A stretch of 64,000 nucleotides of DNA, from positions 1 through 64,000 of the forward strand of contig JACPJE010000055.1 of NCBI GenBank assembly GCA_016187725.1. The letters run 5' to 3'. Of this stretch, positions 27,532 through 36,262 are shown in pieces. The stretch comes from Candidatus Latescibacterota bacterium (GTDB lineage Bacteria > Latescibacterota > UBA2968 > UBA8231). The first letter of the stretch is position 1; each line of letters starts with the position of its first letter. The notes below the pieces were generated by a model. It had not been told where the DNA came from. It worked only from the letters and a program-made list of their open reading frames with translations, and made no database searches. The position numbers and the translations under genes were made by a program.

Positions 27532-28623
27532 TCACGTCTCGTACTCGTCCACCAGCAGCCCGCGTTTTTCCCGTTTCTTGCCCCCATTCTTGCGCGTGGC
27601 CCGCTCGGCCAGACGGGCCTTCTGCTCCTGTCGGCGCGACAGCTTCTCCAGTTCGCGTTTCAGCTTGTGGTAGCTCTCCAGCCGGCCCGCCTCCAGCCTT
27701 CCCCGCTCCACCGCACCGCGCACCGCGCAGCCCGGCTCCCGCTGGTGCCGGCAATCGCCAAAGCGGCAGCGGGCCGCCAGCTCCTCCACGTCCACAAACC
27801 CCTCGCTCAGGTCTTCCTCGTCCGCCCATAGCTGCAGCTCGCGCATGCCCGGCGTATCCACGATCAGGCCGCCCTGGTCCAGCAGCACCAACTCGCGGTG
27901 GGAGGTGGTGTGCCGGCCCCGGCCGTCGTCCTCCCGCACTGCAGTGACCTTCAGCCGCTGCTCCCCCAGCAGGCTGTTGGTCAGCGTGGACTTGCCCACC
28001 CCCGAGGACCCCACCACCGCCACGGTCCGGCCCGCGCTCAGATAGGGAGAGAGCGCTTCGAGCCCCTGCCGTGCCAGGGCGCTGATCGCGTGCACCGGAA
28101 CCCCGAAGGCAATGCCCTCCACCTGGGCCACCCGCTCCTCCACCTCCGGGCACTGGTCGGCCTTGTTGAGCACGATGACCGGATCGGCCCCGCTGTCCCA
28201 GGCCAGGGTGAGGTAGCGCTCCAGCCGGCGCAGGTTGAAATCCCCGTCCAGGCCGTTGACCAGGAAGAGGGTATCGATATTGGCGGCGATGATCTGCTCA
28301 TCTATTTCACCCCCACTGCGGCGTTCGCGCCCACCTGCAGCCTTTCGGGCAACCCGGCTCTTGCGCGGCAGCAGGGCGTGGATAGTGGCCTTGTCCTCCT
28401 CGCGGGGCCTCACCCCCACCCAGTCCCCCACCGCGGGAAACTCGGCCGGCGAACGGGCCGTGTGCCGCCACTTGCCCGGCACCTCGGCCGTCAATTCACC
28501 ACTGGTGCTGTACACCAGGTACAGATCGCGGTGCTGGCAGGCCACCCGGGCCGGCAGCAGGCCCGCATGAGCTTCAAAGTGCTGCGCAAAAAAGGGGTCC
28601 CACCCCAGGTTGTTCAGATCCAT
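27532..28623 (-). CDS. rsgA: Ribosome small-subunit-dependent GTPase RsgA
   Basis: Circularly permuted GTPase: NKAD before GSSGVGKSTLTNSL, DTPGMREL, then C-x-H-x-C zinc region CRFGDCRHQREPGC. Confidence 0.93.
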   Translation of the reverse strand: MDLNNLGWDPFFAQHFEAHAGLLPARVACQHRDLYLVYSTSGELTAEVPGKWRHTARSPAEFPAVGDWVGVRPREEDKATIHALLPRKSRVARKAAGGRERRSGGEIDEQIIAANIDTLFLVNGLDGDFNLRRLERYLTLAWDSGADPVIVLNKADQCPEVEERVAQVEGIAFGVPVHAISALARQGLEALSPYLSAGRTVAVVGSSGVGKSTLTNSLLGEQRLKVTAVREDDGRGRHTTSHRELVLLDQGGLIVDTPGMRELQLWADEEDLSEGFVDVEELAARCRFGDCRHQREPGCAVRGAVERGRLEAGRLESYHKLKRELEKLSRRQEQKARLAERATRKNGGKKREKRGLLVDEYET

Positions 28624-28725
28624 TTCCGTTCGGGGGAATAGAGTACGAGGCGACGCGCAACCACGCGCCCCATTATACCCCAGAACGGATGCACTGGCGT
28701 GAAGCGACGGAGAGAAGGCCCTGAA

Positions 28726-28828
28726 GGTTTTTCTCGGGGAGTGGCCGGGGAGGGAAGGACGCGGGATGGGCGGAGGGGAGAGCGGAGCGCAGCGAGCAGG
28801 GTGGGAAGTCCGCGCCTGGAGAAAAACC
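28726..28828. repeat. Structured intergenic repeat, copy E (short form)
   Basis: Arms GGTTTTTCTC (28726-28735)/GAGAAAAACC (28819-28828); shares flanks with copies A/D. Confidence 0.8.
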
Positions 28829-28863
28829 GGAGCGGGCCTCTCCCCGGCGCGTTCTCGCAGCCT

Positions 28864-29173
28864 CTACCCCTTTCCCTCCCAGTCTACCACGTACCTGCAC
28901 AACTCCCTGCCCCGCGGCGACATCTTCTCGTACAGCGCCCTCGGCAGTGGCGTGCCCAGCTCCGGCCGGCGGAACCAGGGCGCGTAATAACCCGCGCTGG
29001 TCATGATGCGGTGCTCGTCAGAGTTGTTCGGCGACCACCCGCCGCGCCCCCTGCCGGGCGAACTCCAACTGCTGCTGGGTGAGGGCCTCCTTGAGAGCCA
29101 CAAACCCGTGCTGGTGAAAAAGGGCTGCCGCCCGCTCGGGCTGGGCCGGATCTACCAGTTCCAGGTTGAGCAT
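28864..29173 (-). pseudogene. Phytanoyl-CoA dioxygenase-like gene remnant (large internal deletion plus frameshift)
   Basis: MLNLELVDPAQPERAAALFHQHGFVALKEALTQQQLEFARQGARRVVAEQL* followed in another frame by SDEHRIMTSAGYYAPWFRRPELGTPLPRALYEKMSPRGRELCRYVVDWEGKG. Confidence 0.6.
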
Positions 29174-29186
29174 CTCTCTCCTCTGA

Positions 29187-31172
29187 TCAATCGACCACGA
29201 TGGCCACGTGGATATGGACCTGATCGAGCTGCACGGCGAGCAGGCCGGCCTTCCAACTCCACTTCAGTTTTCCTTTTTCAAAGGCCAGCTGCACCTTCTT
29301 GGGCCGCTTTTCCATCTCGACCTCCACCCGGACCAGTCCCACCAGCGGAATCTGGTCCACGCTGCCGTCGTTGGGCCGGTTGGGAATGCCCGAGGCCCGG
29401 TTGATCAGGTGGACCAGCAGGCGCCTGCCCTTGCGGCGCAGCACCGCGTCCACACACAGGGGCCCCTCCACCCGGATGGGCAGCTCACCCACCAGCTCTT
29501 CCATCACCTCGGCAGCAAAGGCTCTTGCCAGCGGATAGCGGTTCTTGTCAAAAAACCTGAACAGCCCAAAGGGAATATACGCCACCGCGCCCTCGCCCAC
29601 CTGGTGGAGGGTGGCCGCCGGATGGGGGAGCAGACGCTCGTCGAGCAAAGCGCTCAACCCCAGGCGCCCCAGGCCGCGGGCCTTGCCCGGCTTGAGCAAC
29701 TGCCACTCCTCGCTGTACACCGGCAGCGAGCCGTCGGCCACCGGCAGATGGCAGGTCTGCTTTTCCTGATGCACCCCGGCCTTCACCCCCAGGAAGCCGG
29801 CGCCGAAACGCTCCAGACCAGCCGCCCCACTCAGCAGCAGTTTGCCGCCTCTCTGCACATAGGCCTTCAACCTTTCGACCATCTCCGCCGACATGCGATC
29901 CTGCTCGGGGGCCACCACCACCGGGAACTCCTCCAGGCGCTGGGCCAGGGCCCACTCGTCGAGGATGTCCACGTTGTAGTGGACCTCCAGCAGGCTGTAC
30001 ACCGCCCCCTGCACGGGCGAGTGGTCTATCCCCCACATCAGATTCCGGCCTGGCCGGCTGCGGGCATGGTGCTCCGAATGCAGCACCGCCACCTGCGGCA
30101 CGGTCTGGGTGGCCTGGCACAGGGCGCGGCGTTGGCGGACAAACTGCCCCACCTGCCGCAGGCGCTGGCAGCGCCAGGGCGCCAGCTGGCCGTTGCGCAG
30201 GCCGGCGGGGTGTTCGTAGACCTGCACCGATCCGCCCAGGGCCACCACCACTGCCGCCTCCTGCTGGACCATCTGCACTGGCTTGAAGGTCCAGGGCGAC
30301 TCCACCTGCCCCATGCCCTGGGCCGCGTAGAAGCTCCAGATCATGATGTCCCAGGGTTTGCCCCGGGTGGAGATGAAACGCGACTCGCAGCGGCAGCCGT
30401 CCAGGCCAAAGACCCAGGTGTTGTCCCCGCTGATCCAGTCGGTGGGCACCTTCGGCTCGCCCGGATGGCGGAAGGTCTGCAGCCAGTTGGAGCAGAGCAG
30501 GGCTGTGGGCCGCTGGGCGTGGATGGTCTCGCAGTAGCGGGTGACGTGCGCCTCGAAGCTCTGCAGGCTGAACTCGAACCAGGCCGGCCAATCCGCCTCC
30601 CCCGGCTCTTTGGGCGGCTGGGCGATGCCGGTGGCCTGGGTGAAGGCCGCCCGGCAGCGCTCGCAATAGCAGGGCTCCACGGCCCAGATCTCGCCGTCCA
30701 CCCAGAAGCCGTCGATCCGGTAGCGGTCGATCAGTTCGATCAACTGGGGCAACATCAGCTGCTCCAGATAGGGCCCGCGCGGACACATCCGCCCTGGCAC
30801 GGGTTTGCCCTCGGCGTCCACCCTGCACCACTCGGGGTGTTTTTCTCCGGCCGCGTCGTCCCAGATCCCCGAGTAGTGGCAGTGGAGGGGCAGGTCCAGC
30901 TGCGCAGTGGCCTGGCGCCAGCCCTTGAGTGCGTCCCGCTTCACCCCCGGACTGACTGTGGCCCCGGGCACCTGGCTGTACCAGCTGGTGTGGCCAGGGT
31001 GCCCCTTGCAATCGGTCTGCACAAAATCGGGGTTGAGCAGTTTGAGCAGCGGCACCAACTCCTTGGGCGTGGCGCGCGCGCCCAGCTCAGTGTCCGTAGC
31101 ATTGGCGTGCAGGTCGTAGTGCAGGCCAAAATAGCGCTGCGGCCCGTGCCAGCGGCCAGTGTAGGTGGTCAT
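29187..31172 (-). CDS. Glycoside hydrolase-like protein (fucosidase/GHL-type TIM barrel plus amidotransferase-like and C-terminal domains)
   Basis: FGLHYDLHANATDTELG, HCHYSGIWDD, YRIDGFWVDGEIW, CERCRAAF; later beta-galactosidase-trimerisation-like LEEFPVVVAPEQDRMSAEMVERLKAYVQRGGKLLLSG. Confidence 0.65.
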   Translation of the reverse strand: MTTYTGRWHGPQRYFGLHYDLHANATDTELGARATPKELVPLLKLLNPDFVQTDCKGHPGHTSWYSQVPGATVSPGVKRDALKGWRQATAQLDLPLHCHYSGIWDDAAGEKHPEWCRVDAEGKPVPGRMCPRGPYLEQLMLPQLIELIDRYRIDGFWVDGEIWAVEPCYCERCRAAFTQATGIAQPPKEPGEADWPAWFEFSLQSFEAHVTRYCETIHAQRPTALLCSNWLQTFRHPGEPKVPTDWISGDNTWVFGLDGCRCESRFISTRGKPWDIMIWSFYAAQGMGQVESPWTFKPVQMVQQEAAVVVALGGSVQVYEHPAGLRNGQLAPWRCQRLRQVGQFVRQRRALCQATQTVPQVAVLHSEHHARSRPGRNLMWGIDHSPVQGAVYSLLEVHYNVDILDEWALAQRLEEFPVVVAPEQDRMSAEMVERLKAYVQRGGKLLLSGAAGLERFGAGFLGVKAGVHQEKQTCHLPVADGSLPVYSEEWQLLKPGKARGLGRLGLSALLDERLLPHPAATLHQVGEGAVAYIPFGLFRFFDKNRYPLARAFAAEVMEELVGELPIRVEGPLCVDAVLRRKGRRLLVHLINRASGIPNRPNDGSVDQIPLVGLVRVEVEMEKRPKKVQLAFEKGKLKWSWKAGLLAVQLDQVHIHVAIVVD

Positions 31173-31198
31173 GGTGATTTCCTCCTGAAAGGGGGTGA

Positions 31199-32329
31199 CT
31201 AGAGCCAACCGGTCAACTGGGCCAGCAGCCGGCTGTAGGCCACGTAGTTGGGCCAGGAGATATCGGGCGGCACCCCGTGGTCGCAGCCGGGGATATAGCC
31301 CCCCTGGCACAGCAGGGGCGGGACCACCCGCCTCACCTCGGCCTCCATCGTTGCCCCGCCCTGGGCCAGGGCGCGCTTGTCCAGGCCGCCCATGAAAGCC
31401 ATCTGCCGGCCCCAGCGCTCCCTGAAGGCCACCAGGTCGTTGCCGGCGGCCACCTCGACAGGCACCGTGCAGTGGACTCCGTATCCGATCCACAGCGGGA
31501 TCAGTTCGCCGATGAAGCCGTCGGAGTCCACGCAGACCAGCGGGCAGCCTCCCGCCTTGAGCTGGGGCACCCAGCGCTGGTACGAGGGCCCGAGGAAATG
31601 GCGGGTCATGGCCGGCGAGATCATGCTGTGCATCTTGTAGGCCATGTCCTCGGAGATCATGGTGTAGTCCGGGGCAAAGTGCTCCAGGACCCGCGCCAGG
31701 GTGCGGGCGATGAAGTCGGTCCAGAAGCCGGCCAGTTCCTCCACGAAGGCCGGGTCCTCGGCCATCAGCAGGCAGAGGTTCTCGAAACCCAGCCACTCGC
31801 GCAGCTGCCAGAAGGGGCCGTTGAAGTGCAGGCCAGCCACGTAATCCCGCCCCTGCAGCCGGGCGCCGCGCTCGGCCAGGTCGGTGGGGAAACGCTGCGG
31901 GTCGTCGGGCGCGTAGCGCCACTTCATGTTCTCCTCCCAGTCCTGGCGGCTGGAGACCGGGAATTTGTGCCACTTGCGGGTGACAAAGTCCTTGGCCGCG
32001 CGTATGTAGGTATAGTCGAACTGGTCGGAGATCTCGGTGATGGCCCCCATCCAGTCCCGCACCACGTAGTGGCCCTCGCGGTGCTCCAGGACCTCTTCCT
32101 CGAACTGGGGGATCATGCGGAAGGAGACCCCCAGGCCCACCGCCGGCTGGGTGGGTTCGGGCTCAACGCCCAGGGTTTCGAGCAGCACCTGGTGGTAGTT
32201 GGCTCCCTCGGGCAGGCCCTGGCAACGCCAGGCCGCCAGGGTGGACTCGCGGGGCCCTCCGGGCTGGAGGGGAATCTTGTCGGGCTGGCCGAAGAGCAGA
32301 GTCTGGCAATAGCGCTCTCTGGGGGTCAT
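31199..32329 (-). CDS. Uroporphyrinogen decarboxylase (URO-D) family protein
   Basis: MTPRERYCQTLLFGQPDKIP, ISEDMAYKMHSMISPAMTRHFLGPSYQRW, FMGGLDKR, GGYIPGCDHGVPPDISWPNY. Confidence 0.85.
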   Translation of the reverse strand: MTPRERYCQTLLFGQPDKIPLQPGGPRESTLAAWRCQGLPEGANYHQVLLETLGVEPEPTQPAVGLGVSFRMIPQFEEEVLEHREGHYVVRDWMGAITEISDQFDYTYIRAAKDFVTRKWHKFPVSSRQDWEENMKWRYAPDDPQRFPTDLAERGARLQGRDYVAGLHFNGPFWQLREWLGFENLCLLMAEDPAFVEELAGFWTDFIARTLARVLEHFAPDYTMISEDMAYKMHSMISPAMTRHFLGPSYQRWVPQLKAGGCPLVCVDSDGFIGELIPLWIGYGVHCTVPVEVAAGNDLVAFRERWGRQMAFMGGLDKRALAQGGATMEAEVRRVVPPLLCQGGYIPGCDHGVPPDISWPNYVAYSRLLAQLTGWL

Positions 32330-32472
32330 GGCCGCACCTCCTCCTAGCTAATACACTAAAGTGGTGGGTACCCTGTCAAAACAGGTTGGCCGGACCCCAC
32401 TGTTTGTTTAGTTTTCACCACAGACAAAACTTATCCTCCTTCCCCCCCGCCTTACCCACAGCAGGAACCCCC

Positions 32473-33711
32473 ATGGCCACGGTCCAAGTCAACGAAGAGT
32501 TGTTGGCCTCCAGCGAGTACTTCGCCGATCCGCAGCACCTGCGGGAAGCCGCGGCCTTCTTCAAATTCGACCAGCGGCGGGTGGTGCTGGGTCCCGGCGC
32601 GCTGGACACCCTGGCCGAGGAGTGCCGGCGCCTGGGGGCCGCACAGATCCTGCTGCTGAGGGACCCGGGGGTGGCCCCGCTGGAAGGGGCCGTGCGCCAG
32701 GCCCTGGCAAAAGGGGGACTCGCCCTGACCGGGGTCTACGACCAGGTGGAGAGCAACCCCTCGGTGGCCAGCGTGGACCGCTGCGCCGCCTTCCTCAGAA
32801 AGGCCCGCGCCGACGCCCTCATCGCCCTGGGCGGGGGCAGCACCATCGACACGGCCAAGGCCGCTGCCTGTGTGGCCGAGGTGGGCGGCTCCATCGCCGA
32901 CTACGTGGGCTTCGACCTCATCCCCCATCCGGCCCGCCTGCCCCTGATCGCCCTGCCCACCACCGCCGGCACCGGCAGCGAGGCCAGCCGGGTCTCGGTG
33001 GTGGCCGACGCCACCGGCAAGAAGGCGGTGTACAGCGATTATCTCACCCCGCGCGTGGCCCTGGTGGACCCGCAGTTGAGCGGGGGCATGCCCCCGGGCC
33101 TGACCGCCATCACCGGCCTGGACGCCATCGGCCACGCCCTGGAGTGCACCGCCTCCAGAAAGAGCAACCCCCTGGGGGACGCGGTGGCCCGCGAGTCGCT
33201 GCGGGCCGGCTGTCCCCACCTGGTGCGCGCCATCGGGCAGCCCGACCTCGAGGCTCGCTTTCAGATGGCCCGCTGCAGCCTGCTGGCCGGCCTGCTGCTC
33301 AGCCCCATCAACACCGGGGCGGCGCACGCCCTGGGGTACGGAATAGAGAAACTCTCGCACGAACGCGGCCGGCCCGTGCCCCACGGAGCGGCCGTGGCCC
33401 TGATGCTGCCCGGGGTGATGCGCCACAACCTGAGCGCCGCCGGGGAGAAGTACTACTATGCCGCAGGCGTGGCCGGGCTGGAACTGGGCGGCTGCAGCCG
33501 CGAGGAGGGCGCCCGGCTGGCCGCCGCCTGGATCGACAAGCTGCGGCGCCGCCATACCCCTTTCGGCTCGCTGCGGGAGGCCGGGCTGGGGCGGGAGGAT
33601 ATCCCGGCGCTGGCCGAGATTGCCCTGACCATTCGCCGCCTGCTCGATCCCAACCCAGTGGAGGTGACCCGGGAGGACGCGTTCCGGCTCTACGAGGAGG
33701 TGTTGCAGTGA
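32473..33711 (+). CDS. Iron-containing alcohol dehydrogenase
   Basis: GGGSTIDTAKAAA, PTTAGTGSEASRVSV, GLDAIGHALECTAS, NTGAAHALGYGIE. Confidence 0.92.
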   Translation: MATVQVNEELLASSEYFADPQHLREAAAFFKFDQRRVVLGPGALDTLAEECRRLGAAQILLLRDPGVAPLEGAVRQALAKGGLALTGVYDQVESNPSVASVDRCAAFLRKARADALIALGGGSTIDTAKAAACVAEVGGSIADYVGFDLIPHPARLPLIALPTTAGTGSEASRVSVVADATGKKAVYSDYLTPRVALVDPQLSGGMPPGLTAITGLDAIGHALECTASRKSNPLGDAVARESLRAGCPHLVRAIGQPDLEARFQMARCSLLAGLLLSPINTGAAHALGYGIEKLSHERGRPVPHGAAVALMLPGVMRHNLSAAGEKYYYAAGVAGLELGGCSREEGARLAAAWIDKLRRRHTPFGSLREAGLGREDIPALAEIALTIRRLLDPNPVEVTREDAFRLYEEVLQ

Positions 33712-33721
33712 GAGGAAACAG

Positions 33722-35029
33722 ATGACCGAGACGGCAAAACGCAAACGCAAGAAACGCGGCCTCAAGCTCAAGCTGGCCATCGCCATCCTGGTGCTGGCCG
33801 GCGCCGGCGCCGGGGTCTACTTCAAATTCTTCCGCACTCCACCCGTCGAAAAGTTCGCCACCACCCGCGTGGCCAAAGGCAGCGTGGTGGACAAGCTGGC
33901 CGAGACCGGCACCATCCAGCTGGTGCGCACCGTGGAGGTGAAATCCACGGTGGCCGGCGAGGTGCGCAAGCTGCTGGTGGAAGCCGGGGACGAGGTGGTG
34001 GAAGGCCAGCTCCTGGCCCTCATCGAACCCGACCCCACCCAATCCCTGCAGCTCTACCAGAAGCGCTCGGCCGTGGACCAGGCGCGCATCCGCCTCAAGG
34101 AACAGGAGCAGGTCGTGGCCCGCCTCCATTCCCTTTTCGAGCGCAAGATGCTCTCTGCCGAGGAATACGAACGGGCGGGCAACACCTTGATCCAGACCCG
34201 CAACCAGCTGCGCCTGGCCGAACTGGAGGTGGAGGTGCTAGAGGCCAAGGCCAACCTCACCCCCGAGCAGAAGCACTCCGACCTCAGGGCCGATGAACTC
34301 AAGATCGTCGCCCCCATCGACGGGGTGGTGATCAGGCGGGGCGTGGAGATCGGCGAGGTGGTGGCCTCAGGGATCTCCTCCTTCACCGGCGGCACCGCCA
34401 TGTTCGAGATCGGCGACCCCAGCCAGATGATCGTCAAGAGCGAGATCAGCGAGGTGGACGTGGGCCGACTGCAGGTGAGCCAGCCAGTGGAGATCGTGGC
34501 CGACGCCTTCCCCGACACCACCTACCACGGCCGGGTGCGCTGGGTGGCCCCGGTGGGCGAGAAGAAACAGGGCAGCACCCTGATCACCTTCGAGACCGAG
34601 ATCGAACTGCTCGACCACGAGCCCCGCCTGCGCCAGGGCATGTCCTGCGACGTGGACATCGTCTTCGCCCGGCACGACAGCATCGCCTATCTGCCCGCCG
34701 AGGCGGTGCTGGAGGTCTTTCCTGAGGACCAGGAGAAAACGCAGGAAAAGGTCAAGGGCCAGAAAGGCCGCCTGATCGCCTACCTGACCCCGCCCGCACC
34801 CGCACCGGCCGACAGCGCCGCCAGCGGCGCCCACCCGACCCCGGCCGACAGCTTGGCCCTCGACCAGTTCACCGAGGTGGAGCTGCAGCTGGGCATAGAG
34901 ACCTCGACCCGGGCCGAGGTGATCAGCGGCCTGCAGGTGGACGACCGGGTGGCGGCCAATGCCCAGCAGATCCGCGACAAGAAAAATGGCAAGGCCGCCC
35001 CGCCCGTGCCGGCTCCGGAACAAGACTGA
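33722..35029 (+). CDS. MacA/HlyD-type periplasmic adaptor subunit
   Basis: N-terminal TM, VEVKSTVAGEVRKLLVEAGDEVVEGQLLALIEPD, lipoyl/barrel domains; upstream of ABC permeases. Confidence 0.88.
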   Translation: MTETAKRKRKKRGLKLKLAIAILVLAGAGAGVYFKFFRTPPVEKFATTRVAKGSVVDKLAETGTIQLVRTVEVKSTVAGEVRKLLVEAGDEVVEGQLLALIEPDPTQSLQLYQKRSAVDQARIRLKEQEQVVARLHSLFERKMLSAEEYERAGNTLIQTRNQLRLAELEVEVLEAKANLTPEQKHSDLRADELKIVAPIDGVVIRRGVEIGEVVASGISSFTGGTAMFEIGDPSQMIVKSEISEVDVGRLQVSQPVEIVADAFPDTTYHGRVRWVAPVGEKKQGSTLITFETEIELLDHEPRLRQGMSCDVDIVFARHDSIAYLPAEAVLEVFPEDQEKTQEKVKGQKGRLIAYLTPPAPAPADSAASGAHPTPADSLALDQFTEVELQLGIETSTRAEVISGLQVDDRVAANAQQIRDKKNGKAAPPVPAPEQD

Positions 35030-35032
35030 ACC

Positions 35033-36262
35033 GTGGTCTTCTACGAGCCCATCGCCGTGGGGCTGGCGCAGCTGCGCGCCAACAAACTGCGCTCCCTGCT
35101 CACCCTGCTGGGCATCGTCATCGGGGTAGCCTCGGTGATCGGCATCGTCTCCCTGGGCGAGGGGCTGCGGGTGACGGTGATGGGGGATTTCGCCCAGCGC
35201 GGGGGGGCCACCACCGTGCTGGTCAACCCGCCCGAGGAATGGGTGCGCAAGGAGGGCCGCTGGGTGCAGCGGCCCTGGAGAGAGCACCTCAGTTCCGACG
35301 ACCTGGCCGCCTTCCGCGACGAAACCGACCAGATCCGCGCCGCCCTCCCCGGGGTGTGGGGCCTGGCCGAGGCGCGCCACGGCAAATCCACCACCAGCGT
35401 CCGCTACACCGGCACCTCATCCGAATTCACCGAAGGCTTCGACTGGCCGGTGGACCTGGGCCGGAACCTCAGCGAGGACGACGTGCGCTACGCCCGCCGG
35501 GTGTGCGTGATCGGCCGCCAGATCCTCAGGGATTTATTCCAAAACCAGCCCGCCGTCGGCGAGGAGATCGAACTCAACGGCGACCGCTACGAGGTGGTCG
35601 GGGTGCTGGAGCCGCGCATCCGCTTCGGTCAGGAGCAGGGCAGCGAGATCCTCATCCCCGTCACCACCGCCCAAATGCGCATCACCGGCAACCGCTACCT
35701 GCAGGGCATCACCCTCTTCGCCGCTGAGCTGGAGACCGTCAACGCGCTGGCCGACGCGGTGCGCCGGGTGCTGCGTGGCCGCCACGAGCACGGGGAGGAA
35801 TTCAGGGTGCGCACCAGCGAGAAGCAGATGGAGGAGGCCGACAACGTCATCCGCATCATGAAGATGGTGGCCGGGGGCATCGCCGGCATCTCGCTCTTGG
35901 TGGGCGGCATCGGCATCATGAACATCATGCTGGTCTCGGTGGCCGAGCGCACCCGGGAGATCGGCATCCGCAAGGCCCTGGGCGCCAAGCCGCGCCACAT
36001 CCTCTTCCAGTTCGTGGTCGAAGCCCTGGTGCTCAGCCTGGCCGGGGGGGCCATCGGCATCTTCGCCGGCATGGGCTTCGGCCTGGGCATCGCCGCCGTT
36101 ATCCAGAAATTCTCCCCCGGCTCGCCCTTTACCAGCGTGGTCTCGCTGGGCTCCATCCTGGGAGCCACCAGCACGGCCATGGTGGTGGGCCTCTTCTTCG
36201 GCATCTATCCGGCCTGGCGCGCCGCGCGCCTGGATCCGGTGGAAGCGCTGCGCTACGAGTGA
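35033..36262 (+). CDS. MacB-type ABC transporter permease (FtsX domain), copy 1
   Basis: LRANKLRSLLTLLGIVIGVASVIGIVSLGEG; GGIGIMNIMLVSVAERTREIGIRKALGAKPRHI; PAWRAARLDPVEALRYE. Confidence 0.92.
   Translation: MVFYEPIAVGLAQLRANKLRSLLTLLGIVIGVASVIGIVSLGEGLRVTVMGDFAQRGGATTVLVNPPEEWVRKEGRWVQRPWREHLSSDDLAAFRDETDQIRAALPGVWGLAEARHGKSTTSVRYTGTSSEFTEGFDWPVDLGRNLSEDDVRYARRVCVIGRQILRDLFQNQPAVGEEIELNGDRYEVVGVLEPRIRFGQEQGSEILIPVTTAQMRITGNRYLQGITLFAAELETVNALADAVRRVLRGRHEHGEEFRVRTSEKQMEEADNVIRIMKMVAGGIAGISLLVGGIGIMNIMLVSVAERTREIGIRKALGAKPRHILFQFVVEALVLSLAGGAIGIFAGMGFGLGIAAVIQKFSPGSPFTSVVSLGSILGATSTAMVVGLFFGIYPAWRAARLDPVEALRYE

Noticed and set aside
29208-31202. 664-aa plus-strand ORF
   Set aside because: Shadow of the glycoside hydrolase-like gene; typical antisense composition.
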